Shown one piece after another: positions 9,320 through 18,598 of a stretch of DNA of 64,000 nucleotides; the first letter of the stretch is position 1, and each line of letters opens with the position of its first letter. Source of the stretch: Caulobacter sp. UNC358MFTsu5.1 (GTDB lineage Bacteria; Pseudomonadota; Alphaproteobacteria; Caulobacterales; Caulobacteraceae); the NCBI RefSeq assembly GCF_000712075.1, contig NZ_JONW01000008.1, forward strand, positions 124,001 to 188,000. Reading direction: 5' to 3'. The notes beneath the pieces were generated by a model. That model was not told where the DNA came from and searched no databases. It was given only the letters and a program-made list of their open reading frames with translations. A program made the translations under genes and the position numbers.

Positions 9320-9585
9320 GCCTCGCGGAGGCCGCCAAACCGGAGGGCGACAAACGCCGCCTCTTCCTGGTGATCGCCGACGACACGCCCGACGCCCTGA
9401 TGCGGGTGCTGGGCGTGGCCAACGTCCAGCAGGCCCGGCTGCGGGCCCTCACGGCCCAGCCGGACGGCGCGGGCCTCAGCATCCGGCTGGAGCTGGACGA
9501 CCAGGGCGACGAGCGGGCCCAGACCCTGGCCGCCCGCCTGTCGGCCTGCCCGTCGGTGCGCGGCGTCGGATTCGGCTGGCGCTAG
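9304..9585 (+). CDS. Second small ACT-like protein, overlapping the first
   Basis: The convincing protein runs from about SLAEAAKPEGDKRRLFLVIADD to GVGFGWR. No ATG is available: candidates are GTG 9304 (93 residues) or TTG 9316, the latter overlapping the upstream TGA. Secondary structure by eye is strand (RRLFLVIAD), helix (DALMRVLGVAN), strand (QARLRALT), strand (LSIRLELD), helix (ERAQTLAARLSAC), strand (VRGVGFGW), the ACT order. Function unknown; a ligand-binding regulatory role is inference. Confidence 0.6.
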   Translation: MGAALSLAEAAKPEGDKRRLFLVIADDTPDALMRVLGVANVQQARLRALTAQPDGAGLSIRLELDDQGDERAQTLAARLSACPSVRGVGFGWR

Positions 9586-9643
9586 GGTGTAACCTTTCGC
9601 CGGCCTGATCCGTATCTAGGGACAGGTTCCCCGGAGTTCCCCC

Positions 9644-10243
9644 ATGATCCGCCGTCTCCTTGTCCTGATCGCCAGCTTCGCCGCCATCGTCCTGCCCGCC
9701 GACGTGCTGGCGGCCGGCAAGCCCGCCCCGCCCGCCACCGCCGTCTTCGCCGGCGGCTGCTTCTGGTGCATGGAGAACGACATGCGCGGCATTCCCGGCG
9801 TGCTGAAGGTCGAGAGCGGCTACACCGGCGGCCACGTCGACCGGCCCACCTATCGCGACGTGACCAGCGAGACCTCGGGCCACTACGAGTCGGTGCGCGT
9901 CACCTACGACCCGGCCAAGCTCGACTACGGCTTCCTGCTCTACAAGTACTGGAAGCTGGTCGATCCCACCGACGACGGCGGCCAGTTCTGCGACCGCGGC
10001 CCCTCGTACCGCCCCGCCGTGTTCGTCACGCCCGACCAGCGCCCGATCGCCGAGAAGTCCCGCGCCGAGGCCGCCAAGCGCCTGAAGACCGGCACGATGA
10101 AGGCCCAGATCCTGGACCTGAAGACCTTCTGGCCGGCCGAGGCCTATCACCGCGACTACGCTCGGAACCACTCGATCGAGTACCACGCCTACCGCATGGG
10201 CTGCGGCCGCGACCTGCGGCTGAAGCAGGTGTGGGGCGGCTGA
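9644..10243 (+). CDS. msrA: Peptide methionine-S-sulfoxide reductase MsrA, exported form
   Basis: 199 residues. The N-terminus (MIRRLLVLIASFAAIVLPADVLA) is a signal peptide, so this copy should work in the periplasm. The catalytic motif is GGCFWC (Cys39, Cys42), and a Cys near the C-terminus (MGCGRDL) may help recycling. MsrA reduces methionine-S-sulfoxide in oxidised proteins. A second, cytoplasmic-looking MsrA with GCFWG lies at 30752-31405, so the two copies probably serve different compartments. Confidence 0.93.
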   Translation: MIRRLLVLIASFAAIVLPADVLAAGKPAPPATAVFAGGCFWCMENDMRGIPGVLKVESGYTGGHVDRPTYRDVTSETSGHYESVRVTYDPAKLDYGFLLYKYWKLVDPTDDGGQFCDRGPSYRPAVFVTPDQRPIAEKSRAEAAKRLKTGTMKAQILDLKTFWPAEAYHRDYARNHSIEYHAYRMGCGRDLRLKQVWGG

Positions 10244-10378
10244 CGCCTCGACGGCGCCAGCGCTGAGCCTGGCGCCGGCCGCCCGGAAACTCAGGTCTTC
10301 CCCTGATTGACGCTCAGGCCGCTTGCCTCCGGAGTACGCCCAGCAAACGCGCCGCTGGACGAAGGCTGGAGATCGCAC

Positions 10379-10912
10379 ATGCCCCTGGAGAAGCGGTCGT
10401 TCGAGCACACGCTGGAAAAGGGGCTCTTCGCCTCGCGGTGGCTGATGGTCCCGATCTATCTGGGCCTGGTTTTCATGCTGGGCCTGCTGGTCGTCGTCTT
10501 CTTCCGGGAACTGGCCCACGACCTGCCCAAGGCCCTGGGCTCCAAGCCCGAGTTCGCGATCATCCTGGCCCTGTCGCTGATCGACCTGTCCCTGACCGGC
10601 AACCTGCTGCTGATCGTCATCCTGGCCGGCTACGAGAACTTCGTCTCGCAGATCGAGACCAACTCCGGCGACCGGCCCAGTTGGATGGGCCGGGTCGACT
10701 ATTCGGGCATGAAGATGAAGCTGATCGCGTCCGTCGCCGCGATCTCCGCCGTTTCGGTGCTCAAACTGTGCCTGAAGATGAGCGAGGACCCCGATGTGGA
10801 GTTCGACCAGATCCGGCTGGGCTGGCTGGTCGGGATCCACGTGGCGTTCATCGTTTCCGGCGTGCTGATGGCCACGATGGACTGGATCTCCGGCAAGGTC
10901 ACCCGGCACTGA
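10379..10912 (+). CDS. YqhA/UPF0114 (TIGR00645) family inner-membrane protein
   Basis: 177 residues from ATG 10379. The N-terminus LEKGLFASRWLMVPIYLGL is characteristic of the YqhA family, followed by three more hydrophobic segments, with the conserved NLLLIVILAGYENFVS block around residues 75-90. An in-frame extension to 10307 has no ribosome site. Family function is not established. Confidence 0.85.
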   Translation: MPLEKRSFEHTLEKGLFASRWLMVPIYLGLVFMLGLLVVVFFRELAHDLPKALGSKPEFAIILALSLIDLSLTGNLLLIVILAGYENFVSQIETNSGDRPSWMGRVDYSGMKMKLIASVAAISAVSVLKLCLKMSEDPDVEFDQIRLGWLVGIHVAFIVSGVLMATMDWISGKVTRH

Positions 10913-10963
10913 ACCTTCCTCGTCCACGAGCCGTTGTGCCGGCTGGACCGCCGGGAGACGACC

Positions 10964-11740
10964 ATGCGCGTGCGCCTCGAGACCCGGCTGGACTACGACT
11001 TCCCCGAACGGGTGGAATCCCTGCTGCAGATCGAGGCCGCCGTGGCCGACGACCAGACGGTGGTCGAGGAGCGCCTGGTCTTCGATCCGCCGGTCCAGGT
11101 CACCCGCCGCGACGACCCGGTCTCGGGCGAGCGCCGGGTGGCCTTCACCCACCAGGGGCGGCTGGCGATCGCCTATGACGCCGTCGTCGAGATCGACCAC
11201 CGTGATATGGCCCTGGCCGAGGCCGCCCAGCACCCCATCGCCGAGCTGCCGATCGACACCCTGCCCTATCTGCGCGGCAGCCGTTACTGCCCGTCCGACA
11301 CCTTCGAGACCATCGCCGACCAGAAGTTCGGCGCCCTGAAGGGCGGCGCGCGGGTGGCCGCCGTCGCCGCCTGGATCGCCGGCCACCTCGAATACCGGAT
11401 CGGCTGCAGCGACGCCCGCACCACGGCGCTCGAGACCTATGTCCAGCGGGCGGGCGTATGCCGCGACTTCGCCCACCTGGCCATCACCCTGTGCCGGGCC
11501 AGCGACATCCCCGCCCGGGTGGCCAGCGTCTACGCCCTGACCCTGGAGCCGCCCGACTTCCACGCCGTGGTCGAGGTGTTCGTCGGCGGCCGCTGGCGCC
11601 TGCTGGACCCGACGGGCCTGGCGCCGATCGACGGCCTGGTCCGCATCGCCTACGGCCGCGACGCGGCCGACGTGGCGTTCCTGACGATCTTCGGCAAGGC
11701 GACCATGGTGGCGCAGAGCGTGACGGTGACGGCGGTCTAG
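10964..11740 (+). CDS. Transglutaminase-like (papain-fold) protein
   Basis: 258 residues from ATG 10964, with GGGAG at 10953-10957. An N-terminal beta domain (~1-110) is followed by a transglutaminase core with Cys in GVCRDFAH, His in FHAVVE and Asp in LLDPTG, the complete triad. Bacterial members are mostly proteases or amidases rather than cross-linking enzymes. No signal peptide. It ends tail-to-tail with the minus-strand gene at 11737, sharing a CTAG. Confidence 0.88.
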   Translation: MRVRLETRLDYDFPERVESLLQIEAAVADDQTVVEERLVFDPPVQVTRRDDPVSGERRVAFTHQGRLAIAYDAVVEIDHRDMALAEAAQHPIAELPIDTLPYLRGSRYCPSDTFETIADQKFGALKGGARVAAVAAWIAGHLEYRIGCSDARTTALETYVQRAGVCRDFAHLAITLCRASDIPARVASVYALTLEPPDFHAVVEVFVGGRWRLLDPTGLAPIDGLVRIAYGRDAADVAFLTIFGKATMVAQSVTVTAV

Positions 11741-12480
11741 ACCGTCTTCTTCCGCCGCGCCTTCGGCTTCTTCCTGAAGAACCGCTCGAACAGCACGAAG
11801 GCCGCCGGCAGGGTCAGCAGGAACGAGACCAGACCCACCCCGCCCTTGGCGATCAGCACCGTGGCCTTGGGCACGCCGTAGATCGTGAACACCTTGACCG
11901 GCAGCAGGATCTGCGGGTCCGCCCCCTGCGGCTGACCGTTGGCCGAGATCGGGATGGCCTTGAAGGTGGCCGGGCTGACGTTGAACCGCACCAGCAGCAC
12001 GTGGTCGCCCTCGGCCTTGGGCGAGACGATCCATTTGACCCGCTCGACGCCGGTGGCGGCGATGCGCTGGACGTCGAACTCGTGGGTCGGGGCCGGGGTG
12101 ATCGCCAGGTCCGCGCCGCTGAGCTCGACCTTCATGCCGGCCGGCGGCTGGACGTAGCCGTAGGCGTGGTCATAGGCCTTGTCGTAGATGTCGCCCGACC
12201 CGCCCTTGGCCGCCCCGGTCCAGTGCGTGTCGCCGGTGGTGTACTCGGCCTCCAGCACCCCCTCCTCGTTCTCGCGGATCGTGCGGGGATACTTGATGTT
12301 CAGCCAGCCGATGGTCGCGCCGCCGGGGTCGTGGACGACGAAGCGCGAGGCGGCGAGGACCTGGGCGGACGGCGGCGCGGCCGACGTCGTCCGCGCGTCG
12401 ATCAGCCGGGGCAGGAAGACGGCGCAGACCAGCGCCAGCAGCAGCCAGACGAACCAGGTACGCTTCAGCCGCTCGAACAT
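11737..12480 (-). CDS. Membrane-anchored protein of unknown function
   Basis: 247 residues with one N-terminal TM (TWFVWLLLALVCAVFLP) and one C-terminal TM (GVGLVSFLLTLPAAFVLFERFF) followed by a very basic tail (RRKKPKARRKK order reversed in part as KKPKARRKKTV). The ~165 residues between are probably periplasmic and beta-rich. I do not recognise the family. A role at the envelope is suggested only by topology. Confidence 0.75.
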   Translation of the reverse strand: MFERLKRTWFVWLLLALVCAVFLPRLIDARTTSAAPPSAQVLAASRFVVHDPGGATIGWLNIKYPRTIRENEEGVLEAEYTTGDTHWTGAAKGGSGDIYDKAYDHAYGYVQPPAGMKVELSGADLAITPAPTHEFDVQRIAATGVERVKWIVSPKAEGDHVLLVRFNVSPATFKAIPISANGQPQGADPQILLPVKVFTIYGVPKATVLIAKGGVGLVSFLLTLPAAFVLFERFFRKKPKARRKKTV

Positions 12481-12624
12481 GGCGCTTCCCTGCGGGCGAG
12501 CGCGCCGAGGGCGAACGGTCGGCCGTCGACCGACGGACCGCTCCAGGCGGACTCATTCTCGTTGGGATTGATATTGCAAGGGAACTCGCGCGAATCCAAG
12601 CGCTAGGTCTGGGGTGTTCGCGCC

Positions 12625-12760
12625 CACTTGCCCCCACCTGGCCGCTTCGCCGCCTGTCCGCCCCCGTAGGGGGCGGAGCCACGCGCGCGGCCGCTATCGA
12701 GGCTCTTCCCCCTATGGGGGAAGACGACCGCGAAGCGGTCCGTAGGGGGCAAGTGGCGAG
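12625..12760. repeat. Palindromic intergenic repeat, family A variant
   Basis: Contains CCCCCGTAGGGGGCGGAG and CTTCCCCCTATGGGGGAAG hairpins, flanked by CACTTGCCCCC and its complement near 12745-12757. It fills most of the ~300-nt gap between 12480 and 12782, where no gene is seen. Confidence 0.75.
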
Positions 12761-12781
12761 AACCACCGCCCTCAAAGAAGG

Positions 12782-13387
12782 TTAGAACGGCAGGATGTTC
12801 CGTTGCCGGCTGTAGGCCAGGTAGCCGACATTGGCGCCCAGGCGCAGGCCGACGCCGGCGCGGATCGGGGCCAGGGTGATGGTGTCGGCCTTCTGGTAGT
12901 TCACGCCCAGGCCGCCCACCAGGTAGGCCGAGCCCTCGACGCCGGGGAAGCGGCGGAAGATGGCGTCCGGATACTGCAGGTTATAGCACAGGGTGAAGAC
13001 GCGGCTGGCGTTGCCGCCCCAGTCCCAGCCCACCGACGGGCCCTGCCAGAACACCTCCTGGGTGTCGCGGCCCTTCATGTACAGCAGGCCCCGGCCGTAG
13101 CGCAGGCCCACGCCGATGGCGCCCGAGCCCTCCTCGCCGGCGACGTAGCCGGTGGGCTGGCCGTTGTCGCGGAAGGCGCGCTCGATCACCGCCCCGATGC
13201 TCTCGGCGGTCACGCCCAGGAAGTCCGAGCCGCTGCGGATCATCTCGTCGGCCGAATAGGTCTGGGCGCGGCCGGTGTCGTACTGCGACTTGGCCGGCGG
13301 AGCGCCCGGTTGCTCCTGGGCCGTGCTGGCGCAGGCGCTCAGCCCGGCGGTGGCGATGCCCGAAAGGATCAGCTTGCGGCGGTCCAT
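12782..13387 (-). CDS. eipA: EipA (DUF1134) periplasmic envelope-integrity protein
   Basis: 201 residues. The N-terminus MDRRKLILSGIATAGLSACAS is a signal sequence with a possible lipobox (LSAC). The remaining ~165 residues match DUF1134: GWDWGGNASRVFTLCYNL and a C-terminal block GVGLRLGANVGYLAYS. In Brucella abortus EipA is a periplasmic beta-barrel protein needed for envelope-stress resistance and is directly activated by CtrA. Here a perfect CtrA box lies at 13455-13469, 68 nt upstream of the start, with GANTC methylation sites at 13400-13404 and 13432-13436. Confidence 0.9.
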   Translation of the reverse strand: MDRRKLILSGIATAGLSACASTAQEQPGAPPAKSQYDTGRAQTYSADEMIRSGSDFLGVTAESIGAVIERAFRDNGQPTGYVAGEEGSGAIGVGLRYGRGLLYMKGRDTQEVFWQGPSVGWDWGGNASRVFTLCYNLQYPDAIFRRFPGVEGSAYLVGGLGVNYQKADTITLAPIRAGVGLRLGANVGYLAYSRQRNILPF

Positions 13388-13454
13388 GGTCTCTCTCGCG
13401 ATTCTGACAGTCTTGACTGTCTCAACCCATTGAGTCGGGTTTGCGGCCTGGAAC

Positions 13455-13469
13455 TTAATGGCGAGTTAA
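13455..13469. promoter_or_regulatory. CtrA binding box upstream of eipA
   Basis: TTAA-TGGCGAG-TTAA is the exact TTAA-N7-TTAA consensus of the cell-cycle regulator CtrA. Two CcrM sites (GATTC 13400-13404, GAGTC 13432-13436) lie between it and the eipA start. lepA, which starts at 13657 on the other strand, is separated from it by a repeat. Confidence 0.75.
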
Positions 13470-13473
13470 CCAT

Positions 13474-13607
13474 CCCTCCCCCTGTGGGGGAGGTGTCGCC
13501 TGCAGGGCGACGGAGGGGGAAGTGATCGGATGACGGCCGGGTTCCGGATAATCGATCCCGGAACTCCCCCCACCGGCCTTCGGCCGCCTCCCCCACAGGG
13601 GGAGGGA
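13474..13607. repeat. Palindromic intergenic repeat, family A
   Basis: Begins CCTCCCCCTGTGGGGGAGG and ends CCTCCCCCACAGGGGGAGG, with two inner hairpins including CCGGCCTTCGGCCG. It lies in the divergent eipA/lepA gap. Confidence 0.85.
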
Positions 13608-13656
13608 CTTCGCAACGACCCTCGCGAATGCCCGCAAATATGCTAGACGCAGCGCC

Positions 13657-15465
13657 ATGACTTCGACGCCTCTCGACAAGATCCGCAATTTTTCCATCGT
13701 CGCGCACATCGACCATGGCAAGAGCACCCTTTCCGACCGTCTGATCCAGACCACCGGCGGCCTGACCGCGCGCGAGATGAGCGCCCAGGTGCTGGACAAC
13801 ATGGACATCGAGAAGGAGCGCGGCATCACCATCAAGGCGCAGACCGTGCGCCTGAACTACAAGGCCAATGACGGCGAGACCTATGTCCTGAACCTGATGG
13901 ACACCCCCGGTCACGTCGACTTCGCCTACGAGGTGTCGCGTTCGCTGGCCGCCTGCGAAGGCTCGATCCTGGTCGTCGACGCCTCGCAGGGCGTGGAAGC
14001 CCAGACCCTGGCCAACGTCTACCAGGCCATCGACAACAACCACGAGATCGTCCCGGTCCTCAACAAGGTCGACCTGCCGGCCGCCGACGTCGATCGGGTG
14101 AAGGCCCAGATCGAGGAGGTCATCGGCCTGGACGCCTCGGACGCGGTCGAGTGCTCGGCCAAGACCGGCCTGGGCATCCCGGACGTCCTGGAAGCCATCG
14201 TCACCCGCCTGCCCGCCCCCAAGGGCGACCGCAACGCCCCGCTGAAGGCCCTGCTGGTCGACGCCTGGTACGACGCCTATCTGGGCGTGGTCGTGCTGGT
14301 GCGCATCTTCGACGGCACGCTGAAGGCCGGCCAGCAGGTCCGCATGATGCAGACCGGCGCCACCCACAAGCTGGACAAGGTCGGCGTCTTCACGCCCAAG
14401 GCCACCGACGTGGCCGAGCTAGGCCCGGGCGAGGTCGGCTTCTTCACCGCCTCGATCAAGGAAGTGGCCGACGCCGCCGTCGGCGACACCATCACCGACG
14501 AGAAGAAGCCCACCTCCGAAGCCCTCAAGGGGTTCAAGGAAGTGGTCCCGGTGGTGTTCTGCGGCCTGTTCCCGGTCGACGCCGCCGACTTCGAGGACCT
14601 GCGCGCCGCCGTCGGCAAGCTGCGCCTGAACGACGCCAGCTTCACCTACGAGATGGAGAGCAGCGCCGCCCTGGGCTTCGGCTTCCGCTGCGGGTTCCTC
14701 GGCCTGCTGCACCTGGAGATCATCCAGGAGCGCCTGAGCCGCGAGTTCGACCTCGACCTGATCGCGACCGCCCCGTCGGTGGTCTACAAGATCAACATGC
14801 GCGACGGCTCTCATATGGAGCTGCACAATCCGGCCGACCTGCCCGACGTGATGCAGATCGAGAGCATCGCCGAGCCCTGGATCAAGGCCACGATCTTCAC
14901 CCCGGACGAATACCTGGGCGGCATCATCAAGCTCTGCCAGGACCGTCGCGGCGTGCAGCGCGAGCTCTCCTACGTCGGCAGCCGCGCCATGATCATCTAC
15001 GACCTGCCGCTGAACGAGGTTGTGTTCGACTTCTACGATCGCCTGAAATCGATCTCCAAGGGTTACGCCAGCTTCGACTACCAGCTGGAGGACTACCGCG
15101 TCGGCGACCTGGTGAAGATGTCGATCCTGGTCAACGCCGAGCCGGTCGACGCCCTGTCGATGCTGGTCCACCGCGACCGCGCCGAAAGCCGGGGCCGGGG
15201 CATGTGCGAGAAGATGAAGGAGCTCATCCCCCAGCACATGTTCGTCATCCCGATCCAGGCGGCCATCGGCGGCCGGATCATCGCCCGCGAGACCGTGCGG
15301 GCCCTGCGCAAGGACGTGACCGCCAAGTGCTACGGCGGCGACGCCAGCCGCAAGCGCAAGCTGCTGGACAAGCAAAAGGCCGGCAAGAAGCGGATGCGCC
15401 AGTTCGGCAAGGTCGAGATCCCGCAGGAAGCGTTCATCGCGGCGCTGAAGATGGACGAGGATTGA
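13657..15465 (+). CDS. lepA: Elongation factor 4 (LepA), ribosome back-translocase GTPase
   Basis: 602 residues, exactly family size. G1 [10 protein letters not shown]3 [10 protein letters not shown]4 NKVDLP and G5 SAKTGLG are present in order, followed by EF-G-like domains and the LepA-specific C-terminal domain ([20 protein letters not shown]). It binds ribosomes and affects translocation or assembly under stress. The gene is followed 23 nt later by a flavoprotein gene. Confidence 0.98.
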   Translation: MTSTPLDKIRNFSIVAHIDHGKSTLSDRLIQTTGGLTAREMSAQVLDNMDIEKERGITIKAQTVRLNYKANDGETYVLNLMDTPGHVDFAYEVSRSLAACEGSILVVDASQGVEAQTLANVYQAIDNNHEIVPVLNKVDLPAADVDRVKAQIEEVIGLDASDAVECSAKTGLGIPDVLEAIVTRLPAPKGDRNAPLKALLVDAWYDAYLGVVVLVRIFDGTLKAGQQVRMMQTGATHKLDKVGVFTPKATDVAELGPGEVGFFTASIKEVADAAVGDTITDEKKPTSEALKGFKEVVPVVFCGLFPVDAADFEDLRAAVGKLRLNDASFTYEMESSAALGFGFRCGFLGLLHLEIIQERLSREFDLDLIATAPSVVYKINMRDGSHMELHNPADLPDVMQIESIAEPWIKATIFTPDEYLGGIIKLCQDRRGVQRELSYVGSRAMIIYDLPLNEVVFDFYDRLKSISKGYASFDYQLEDYRVGDLVKMSILVNAEPVDALSMLVHRDRAESRGRGMCEKMKELIPQHMFVIPIQAAIGGRIIARETVRALRKDVTAKCYGGDASRKRKLLDKQKAGKKRMRQFGKVEIPQEAFIAALKMDED

Positions 15466-15488
15466 TCCGAGGGAGCTGAGTTAGCGCC

Positions 15489-17117
15489 ATGCTGCGCCTC
15501 TCGAACCTTAGCCTGCCCCTGGACCACCCGCTCGAAGACATCGGGCCCGCGATCTGCAAGCGCCTGGGGATTCCCGAGCGCGACCTGATCGGCTGGACGA
15601 TCGCCCGCCGCGCCCATGACGCGCGGAAGAAGGCGGCGATCCTGATGGTCTATACGGTCGACATCGAGCTGCGCGACGACGCGGCCGTGCTGGAGCGTTT
15701 CGCCGGCGACAGCCAGGTGCGGCCGCGGCCCGATACCGACTATCGCCTGGTGGCCCGGGCGCCCGAGGGCTTCGACGGCCCGCGTCCGGTCGTCATCGGC
15801 GCCGGCCCCTGCGGGCTGTTCGCAGGGCTGATCCTGGCCCAGATGGGCTTCAAGCCGATCATCCTGGACCGGGGCAAGGTGGTGCGCGAGCGCACCAAGG
15901 ACACCTGGGGCCTGTGGCGCAAGAGCGTGCTGAACCCGGAGTCCAACGTCCAGTTCGGCGAGGGCGGCGCGGGCACCTTCTCGGACGGCAAGCTCTACAG
16001 CCAGATCAAGGACCCCCGCCACCTGGGCCGCAAGGTGCTGGAGGAGTTCGTCGCGGCCGGCGCGCCCGAAGAGATCCTGACCGAGGCCCACCCCCACATC
16101 GGCACCTTCCGCCTGGTGCACATGGTCGAGCAGATGCGGGCGCTCATCGAGAGCCTGGGCGGCGAGTACCGCTGGCGGCACCGGGTCGAGGACTTCGACA
16201 TCGAGACCGCCGCCGACGGCTCGCGCAAGCTGAAGGGCCTGCACATCACCGGCGGCGACTATATCGCCGCCGAGCACGTGGTGCTGGCCGTCGGCCACTC
16301 GTCGCGCGACACCTTCCAGACCCTGTACGACCGGGGCGTCCACATCGAGGCCAAGCCGTTCTCGATCGGGGTGCGGATCGAGCATCCGCAATCGTGGATG
16401 GACAAGGCCCGCTTCGGGGCCTGCGCCGGCCACCCGGACCTGGGCGCGGCCGACTACAGCCTGTCGCACCACTGCAGCAACGGCCGCACGGTCTACAGCT
16501 TCTGCATGTGCCCCGGCGGCACGGTGGTGGCCGCGACGTCCGAGCCGAACCGCGTCGTCACCAACGGCATGAGCCAGTATTCGCGCAACGAGCGCAACGC
16601 CAACTCCGGCTTCGTGGTGGCCATCGATCCCGAGCGCGACTATCCCGGCCACCCGCTGGCCGGCATCGAGTTCCAGCGCAAGTGGGAGAGCCTGGCCTTC
16701 ACGGCGGGCGGCGGCGACTACAGGGCCCCTGCCCAGAAGGTCGGCGACTTCCTGGCCCGGCGGCCGTCGGAGGAACTCGGCGAGGTCCAGCCCTCGTACA
16801 AGCCGGGGATCAAGATGACCGACCTGGCCGAATGCCTGCCGCCGTTCGTGCTGGAGGCCATGCGCGAGGCCCTGCCGGTGTTCGGCCGCCAGATCGCCGG
16901 CTACGACCATCCCGACGTGCTGATGACGGGCGTCGAGACCCGCACCTCCTCGCCGATCCGCATCACCCGCGGCAAAGACTTCCAGAGCCTCAACGTCGCC
17001 GGCCTGTTCCCGGCCGGCGAAGGCGCGGGCTACGCCGGCGGCATCCTTTCGGCGGCCGTGGACGGCATCAAGGTCGCCGAGGCGGTGGCGGCTTCCTATG
17101 TTGGAAGCGTCGCCTAG
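15489..17117 (+). CDS. FAD-dependent dehydrogenase, COG2509-type
   Basis: 542 residues. An N-terminal ~85-residue domain precedes a Rossmann FAD site VVIGAGPCGLFAGLILAQMG (~100-120). The block NVQFGEGGAGTFSDGKLYSQIKD and a C-terminal FAD-closing motif (GLFPAGEGAGYAGGILSAA) are characteristic of the COG2509 'uncharacterized FAD-dependent dehydrogenase' family. Substrate unknown. It probably shares a transcript with lepA or the following GST; spacing is short on both sides. Confidence 0.88.
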   Translation: MLRLSNLSLPLDHPLEDIGPAICKRLGIPERDLIGWTIARRAHDARKKAAILMVYTVDIELRDDAAVLERFAGDSQVRPRPDTDYRLVARAPEGFDGPRPVVIGAGPCGLFAGLILAQMGFKPIILDRGKVVRERTKDTWGLWRKSVLNPESNVQFGEGGAGTFSDGKLYSQIKDPRHLGRKVLEEFVAAGAPEEILTEAHPHIGTFRLVHMVEQMRALIESLGGEYRWRHRVEDFDIETAADGSRKLKGLHITGGDYIAAEHVVLAVGHSSRDTFQTLYDRGVHIEAKPFSIGVRIEHPQSWMDKARFGACAGHPDLGAADYSLSHHCSNGRTVYSFCMCPGGTVVAATSEPNRVVTNGMSQYSRNERNANSGFVVAIDPERDYPGHPLAGIEFQRKWESLAFTAGGGDYRAPAQKVGDFLARRPSEELGEVQPSYKPGIKMTDLAECLPPFVLEAMREALPVFGRQIAGYDHPDVLMTGVETRTSSPIRITRGKDFQSLNVAGLFPAGEGAGYAGGILSAAVDGIKVAEAVAASYVGSVA

Positions 17118-17143
17118 ACCGCTCCATCGAGACGGAGACCCCC

Positions 17144-17767
17144 ATGCTCAAGATCCTCGGCCGCACCTCCTCGCTGAACGTCCGCAAGGTGCTGTGGACC
17201 TGCGACGAGCTGGGTCTGGCCTATGAGCGCGAGGACTGGGGGACGGGCTTCGCCTCGACCCGGTCGCCCGAATTCCTGGCCCTGAACCCCAACGGCCTGG
17301 TGCCGGTGCTGATCGACGAGCAGGGCGCGCTCTACGAGAGCAACACCATCTGCCGTTATCTGGCCGCCCGCTTCGGCCATGGCCACCTGCTGCCGGTCGA
17401 GCCGCGTCACCGCGCCGGGGTCGAGCAGTGGATGGACTGGCAGGCCACCACCCTGAACCCGACTTGGGGCTACGCCTTCCTGGCCCTGGGCCGCCCGACG
17501 CCGGGCTATGACGATCCCGAGAAGATCGCCGCCAGCGCCCAGGCCTGGAACAAGGCCATGGCCATCCTCGACCAGCGCCTGGACCAGACCGGCGCCCACG
17601 CCGCCGGCCACGACTTCACCCTGGCCGACATCGTGCTGGGCGTCTCGGTCCACCGCTGGGTGCGCACCCCGATCGACCACGCCGACCTGCCGGCGGTGCG
17701 GGCCTATTACGCGCGCCTGAAGGACCGTCCGGAGTTCGGGCGCTGGGCGCTGGACGAGGTTCCTTAG
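17144..17767 (+). CDS. Glutathione S-transferase family protein
   Basis: 207 residues with a thioredoxin-like N-domain (LGRTSSLNVRKVLWTCDELG; Ser/Asn region as the likely glutathione-activating site, NPNGLVPVL cis-Pro loop, ESNTICRYLA) and an all-helical C-domain. GGAG at 17134-17137 supports ATG 17144. Cytosolic detoxification or conjugation is the family role; the substrate is unknown. Confidence 0.9.
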   Translation: MLKILGRTSSLNVRKVLWTCDELGLAYEREDWGTGFASTRSPEFLALNPNGLVPVLIDEQGALYESNTICRYLAARFGHGHLLPVEPRHRAGVEQWMDWQATTLNPTWGYAFLALGRPTPGYDDPEKIAASAQAWNKAMAILDQRLDQTGAHAAGHDFTLADIVLGVSVHRWVRTPIDHADLPAVRAYYARLKDRPEFGRWALDEVP

Positions 17768-17775
17768 CCTCCCCT

Positions 17776-17807
17776 CCGCTCATCCCGGCGAATGCCGGGA
17801 TGAGCGG
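17776..17807. terminator. Hairpin between convergent genes (family C repeat core)
   Basis: A perfect 14-bp stem CCGCTCATCCCGGC around a GAAT loop lies between the ends of the GST gene and the minus-strand regulator. The same CGGCGAATGCCGGG core recurs at 30619-30743 and 35466-35590. It may act as a bidirectional terminator, although the T-run is absent. Confidence 0.55.
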
Positions 17808-17820
17808 ATCAGGAATAGAG

Positions 17821-18543
17821 CTAGCTCGCCAGCTTCCGCGTCTTGGCGAACGGGCTGAGGCCCAGCCAGGACTGCATGTTCGACGCCAGTTCCGCGTCTC
17901 CCGTCAGGTGCATGCGCTGGCTGTCCAGGGCGGCGCGGACGGTGTCCACGCCCATCCAGATGCCCGTCATGGTCTTCAGATCGCAGGCCACGTAGAGGTC
18001 GACGTCGAAGCCCGGCTCGACCGAGCACAGGTCGACCGGCGCGCCGGCCTTGCCGGCGTGGGGGCCCGCGTCGGGCTCGACGATCAGCCACCAGGAGCGG
18101 TCGACGGCGGCCTGCTCGGCGTAGAGGAACTGGATCACGCTGCGCCGCCGGGGCATGGGCTCCAGGTCGAGGTGGCGGCGCATGTCCCACATCAGGAGGG
18201 AAGCGTCGAGCTGCTGCAGCGACAGCTCGCTGGTCACCCAGCGCTGGCCCCAATGGCCCATGGCCCCGACCAGGGTCTCCAGCTCCTGGCCGGCCGGCGT
18301 CAGGTGATATTCCAGCACCCCGCTGTCGCGGCCGGCCACGCGGCGCACCACGCCGTGGTCCTCCAGGTCGCGCAGGCGCTGGACCAGCAGGGCCGGCGAC
18401 ATCCGCGGCACGCCGCGCCTCAGGTCGTTGAACCGGGTCGAGCCGGCCACCATCTCGCGCAGCAGCACCACCGTCCACCGCGTGCACAGAATCTCGGCCG
18501 CCATCGCGACAGGACAGAACTGCCCGTAGCTGCGTTGCGACAT
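17821..18543 (-). CDS. HxlR-type winged-helix transcriptional regulator with C-terminal SCP2-like domain
   Basis: About 240 residues from ATG 18543; GGGAGGT just upstream fits that ATG rather than the GTG two codons earlier, which would overlap it. Residues ~8-100 are an HxlR helix-turn-helix (CTRWTVVLLREMVAGSTRFND, MSPALLVQRLRDLEDHG). Residues ~120-240 look like a small-molecule-binding SCP2-like domain. It is divergent from an acyl-CoA dehydrogenase, and the gap holds two palindromes and a 12-mer shared with 33773-33784, so it probably controls the dehydrogenase and itself. Confidence 0.88.
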   Translation of the reverse strand: MSQRSYGQFCPVAMAAEILCTRWTVVLLREMVAGSTRFNDLRRGVPRMSPALLVQRLRDLEDHGVVRRVAGRDSGVLEYHLTPAGQELETLVGAMGHWGQRWVTSELSLQQLDASLLMWDMRRHLDLEPMPRRRSVIQFLYAEQAAVDRSWWLIVEPDAGPHAGKAGAPVDLCSVEPGFDVDLYVACDLKTMTGIWMGVDTVRAALDSQRMHLTGDAELASNMQSWLGLSPFAKTRKLAS

Positions 18544-18560
18544 CGCCACCTCCCGAAGAC

Positions 18561-18572
18561 ATAACGATGTTA
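18561..18572. promoter_or_regulatory. Palindromic operator candidate ATAACGATGTTA, copy 1
   Basis: TAAC-GAT-GTTA inverted repeat, 17 nt upstream of the regulator ATG. The identical 12-mer occurs on the other strand at 33773-33784, 16 nt upstream of the alpha/beta hydrolase ATG. The position, overlapping the probable transcript start, suits a repressor. Confidence 0.5.
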
Positions 18573-18598
18573 GATTAAGCCCGCCGGGCCGGGCGGAC

